A DNA stretch of 31,563 bases. Origin: a virus. Within the stretch, counting starts at the first letter, position 1; every line of letters begins with the position of its first letter. A program made the position numbers and the translations under genes. Under the pieces are notes generated by a model. The model was not told the DNA's origin and ran no database searches. It saw nothing but the letters and a program-made list of their open reading frames with translations. The stretch lies in IMG/VR virus record IMGVR_UViG_3300046006_004498, positions 1-31,563 of that record. One strand, written 5' to 3'. This document shows, in pieces, positions 28,912-31,563 of this stretch.

Positions 28912-31563
28912 CAACTATTCTAAATCCTTTTAATCCAAATGAAAAAATAGTTAAAACTGTAAATAATTGTTTTATTTACGAGTGTTTAATTCCATATAGC
29001 CAAGATATAGAATTTGTTGTATCTTTAAATGGAAATATTACAGAAAAATATGAATATAAATTAAAAGAAAATGACTTTTTAGCAATCGTTCCAATCCCTG
29101 CAGGTAGTGGCGGTGGTGGTAAAAGTATTATCAGACTCGTTGCAACAGTAGCTCTTGCAGTTGCTGCACCTTGGGCGGCTGGCGCAATGATGGGGGCAAC
29201 AGCTGGGCTGGTTGGGGCTGGTGTTTATGGTGGAATGAGTGGAGCTTTAATATTCGGAGGATTACAAGCGGCCGTGATTGTTGGGGGAGGGATGCTAATA
29301 AATTCACTTTTACCAGCACCAACTTCTAGCGTTGGAACATCGACTGTCCTAAATGAAGTTTCTCCCACTTATGCTTATAGTGGCGGTTCAAATGCTAGAG
29401 AAATAGGAGCTACTTTACCTATCTTATTAGGAACAGCAAGAGTAACACCTCCTATAATTTCTAGCTATTTATCTTTAGAAGATGATAAGCAGCATCTAAA
29501 TATCTTAATGGCTGTAAACGATGGAGCTGTGAATAGTATAAGTGATATTGAAATTAATGGCCAAGCAATAGGAAATTTTAACGATATTGCATCTTACCAA
29601 ACATTAGGAACAATAAATCAAACAGCAATAGGAAACTTTAGAGATACAGCAATAACCATATCTTTAAATCGTGCCCTAAATGAATTAAACTATGAAACAA
29701 CATATACAACAACTTCGAATGGAGTAAATGAACTTGAAATTGTTATGCTATTACCTACGGGCCTATTTGTAATAGAAGACAATGGTTCTTACACATCAAA
29801 AACAATTACTTTTGAAATATCTTATAAAAAATGTAGCGATTTAGCATGGAGCACACAGAGTAAAACTATTTCAACTACTTATAAAACAAGCAAGAGGCTA
29901 TCTTATACTTTTAAAAACCTGGCTGCATCTGATTATGATGTAAAAATCAAAAGAATTACAGCTTTTGATACAAATACAAGAGTAGCTAATAGTTTAGTAT
30001 TAGACTATATAAATGAAATCGTTTATGATGACTTTGCTTATCCAGGTGTTGCACTATTAAGTATTAATGCAATGGCTACGGACCAGCTAAATGGAAGCTT
30101 TCCAACTGTTACTTGTTTAGTAAATAATACAGGAAATGTGAAACCAAAATCAAATCCAGCTTGGGCTTGCTATGATTTATTAAAACGTGAAGGAATTCCT
30201 GATAGTGATATTGATTTAACAAGATTCCAACAGTGGGCAGATCATTGTACTGCTAAAAATTTAACTGTTGGTTTATATTTAGATTCACAACAAGAGCTTC
30301 AATCAGCTCTAAATATGGTTTCTGTTTTAGGTCGTGGAATTGTATTGCAGTTTGGAAGTGTATTTACTCCAATAGTTGAAAAAGTAGTTGATATTCCAAC
30401 TCAAGGGTTTTTATTTACAGGTGGAAATATTATTGATAGTTCATTTTCAATCTCATATATTCCATACAACGAAAGAAGTAACACTATTGAAGTTACATAC
30501 TATGATGAAACAGATAGCTATAAAGCAAAAACAGTTCAAGTGCAATCACATGATTTTGATTCAAAAACTATGGAAATTAAATCTTCAATCAATTTATATG
30601 GTTGCACAAAAAGAGCAATGGCAGCATCTTATGCAAAATTTTTATTAAATAAAAATAGGTACATAAGTGAAACAGTATCGTTTACAGCCTTTGTGGATGC
30701 AATTGCTTGTAATGTTGGTGATGTAATAAAAGTAGGGGTTAAGTATATGACAAATACTTTGGCGGATGGAAGAATCTTAGGAGTTTTTGAAGGGAACTTG
30801 ATACTAGACCAAGAAGTTGAGCTATTAGACAATGAAGATTATGAAATTCAAATTAGATGTTCAGACGATGAAATCATAACCATAAATATTCCTTCGGTTA
30901 ATATGAACACTGTAACAGATACGATAGAAATTGGAAATTTCCCGCGGGAAATTAATAAATTTGATGTATATGCTCTTGGTAGACTTGATGCAGAAGCAAC
31001 AAATCTTTATAGAGTGACATCAATTGCAAGGGCTAGTGATTTAAAAAGAAAAATAACAGCAATCGAATATAACCCTGATGTTTATAGTGACAATGCAATT
31101 ATTGATGTAGAACCAATAGTATTAATTGATAATACAACAAATGTTCAAGTAGAAGAGGTTTTGATTCAAAAAGATGATGGAACTGTTGAAGAGGTGATAG
31201 TTGTATCGTTTAATGGAAATAAATTAACTAATATTATTTATTTAAATGGTAGAAAAATAGGAACAACATCTACAAACAATTATGAAATAAAAAACCAATT
31301 AACAAGAGGTAAAACATATGAAATAAAAGTGAACGATAAGGTTATATTACATACTTTTCAAGGCCTTTTAACAAAAGTTGCTCAACCTACAGATTTAAGT
31401 ATTAACTTGTTGTCTACAAATACAGTCATTTCATGGGCTTCGGTTGCTTTTGCAGTAGGGTATAAAATATATCATAATGACGTAGTAATTGAAGATAATA
31501 TAAAGTCAACTACTTTTAACTATAAGCTATTAACAGCTGGCACACATACTTTTAAAGTTGAAG
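28899..31563 (+). CDS. I-J-like tail tip/host specificity protein (partial, runs off edge)
   Basis: At least 888 residues, open to the window end. It overlaps the K gene by 13 bases. Residues about 1-150 resemble lambda I: a small ubiquitin-like start, IPAGSGGGGKSIIRLVATVALAVAAPWAAG with hydrophobic Gly/Ala helices that may be the I-type membrane-like region. From about 150 (SPTYAYSGGSNAREIGATLPILLGTARVTPP) it follows J family. The end (PTDLSINLLSTNTVISWASVA ... AGTHTFKVE) is a fibronectin type III-like module. It would form the central tail fibre that binds the receptor. The I and J parts are fused in one frame. Confidence 0.85.
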   Translation, partial: MATLTTILNPFNPNEKIVKTVNNCFIYECLIPYSQDIEFVVSLNGNITEKYEYKLKENDFLAIVPIPAGSGGGGKSIIRLVATVALAVAAPWAAGAMMGATAGLVGAGVYGGMSGALIFGGLQAAVIVGGGMLINSLLPAPTSSVGTSTVLNEVSPTYAYSGGSNAREIGATLPILLGTARVTPPIISSYLSLEDDKQHLNILMAVNDGAVNSISDIEINGQAIGNFNDIASYQTLGTINQTAIGNFRDTAITISLNRALNELNYETTYTTTSNGVNELEIVMLLPTGLFVIEDNGSYTSKTITFEISYKKCSDLAWSTQSKTISTTYKTSKRLSYTFKNLAASDYDVKIKRITAFDTNTRVANSLVLDYINEIVYDDFAYPGVALLSINAMATDQLNGSFPTVTCLVNNTGNVKPKSNPAWACYDLLKREGIPDSDIDLTRFQQWADHCTAKNLTVGLYLDSQQELQSALNMVSVLGRGIVLQFGSVFTPIVEKVVDIPTQGFLFTGGNIIDSSFSISYIPYNERSNTIEVTYYDETDSYKAKTVQVQSHDFDSKTMEIKSSINLYGCTKRAMAASYAKFLLNKNRYISETVSFTAFVDAIACNVGDVIKVGVKYMTNTLADGRILGVFEGNLILDQEVELLDNEDYEIQIRCSDDEIITINIPSVNMNTVTDTIEIGNFPREINKFDVYALGRLDAEATNLYRVTSIARASDLKRKITAIEYNPDVYSDNAIIDVEPIVLIDNTTNVQVEEVLIQKDDGTVEEVIVVSFNGNKLTNIIYLNGRKIGTTSTNNYEIKNQLTRGKTYEIKVNDKVILHTFQGLLTKVAQPTDLSINLLSTNTVISWASVAFAVGYKIYHNDVVIEDNIKSTTFNYKLLTAGTHTFKVE
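30938..30951. repeat. Dispersed palindrome copy 5 (candidate parS), in the J-like gene
   Basis: TTTCCCGCGGGAAA inside AATTTCCCGCGGGAAATT, a perfect 18-base dyad and the best copy of the five. It lies within coding sequence encoding NFPREI, where such a GC-rich run stands out from the surrounding AT-rich codons. Confidence 0.75.

Overview
The window is most of an integrated, lambda-like siphophage genome in an AT-rich bacterium. The host is probably a Campylobacterota member such as an Arcobacter relative. That is inferred from the very low GC, the codon use, -10-dominated promoters and a dimeric Campylobacter-type dUTPase; no rRNA or housekeeping marker is present to prove it. The last gene runs off the right edge, so the lysis region, attR and the right flank are not seen.

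Left end (1-1480): a host-type terminator and a short 3' gene fragment on the minus strand mark the probable junction, followed by a tyrosine integrase. A long leftward operon (about 7243 down to 1471) carries two conserved phage proteins (one DUF2303-like), a dUTPase behind a highly structured leader, several very small proteins, a DUF6378-like protein, a ParA ATPase, a YopX-family protein, a ParB protein, an uncharacterised protein and a small excisionase-like DNA-binding protein.

Immunity region (about 7560-11460): its layout copies that of lambda. A LexA-type repressor gene (9975-10610) is followed in the same operon by a PD-(D/E)XK nuclease-like gene and a lipoprotein gene. The operon is bracketed by two operator clusters sharing the dyad AGTAAG-N5-CTTACT, two sites at 8139-8188 and three at 10629-10701. 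This is the OL-rexB-rexA-cI-OR topology with different genes in the rex positions. Rightward come Cro-like and CII-like regulators.

Replication (11457-13511): small proteins, a winged-helix initiator whose gene contains five iterons (likely origin, as in lambda O), and a DnaC-like helicase loader. Then a tail-completion (Z-like) gene, a GC-rich non-coding block that is probably cos, and terS/terL.

Late region (14357 to end): terminase, a small unknown gene, then an inserted regulatory cassette (17160-18923) with its own divergent control region. After a terminator come the gpW-like connector, portal, a protease-capsid fusion with a strong internal start, a decoration protein, neck proteins, tail tube, G/GT chaperone with a lambda-type GGGAAAG slippery site, tape measure, and M, L, K and I-J-like tail-tip proteins, the last with a fibronectin-III-like C-terminal part.

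The most striking feature is a palindrome, TTTCCCNCGGGAAA, present five times over 28 kb, including inside the parB, portal and J-like genes. With parA/parB on the same element it is a strong candidate for a dispersed parS centromere, suggesting a phage that can also live as a plasmid. The second is the lysogen-expressed nuclease plus lipoprotein pair in the rexAB position, a candidate exclusion system.
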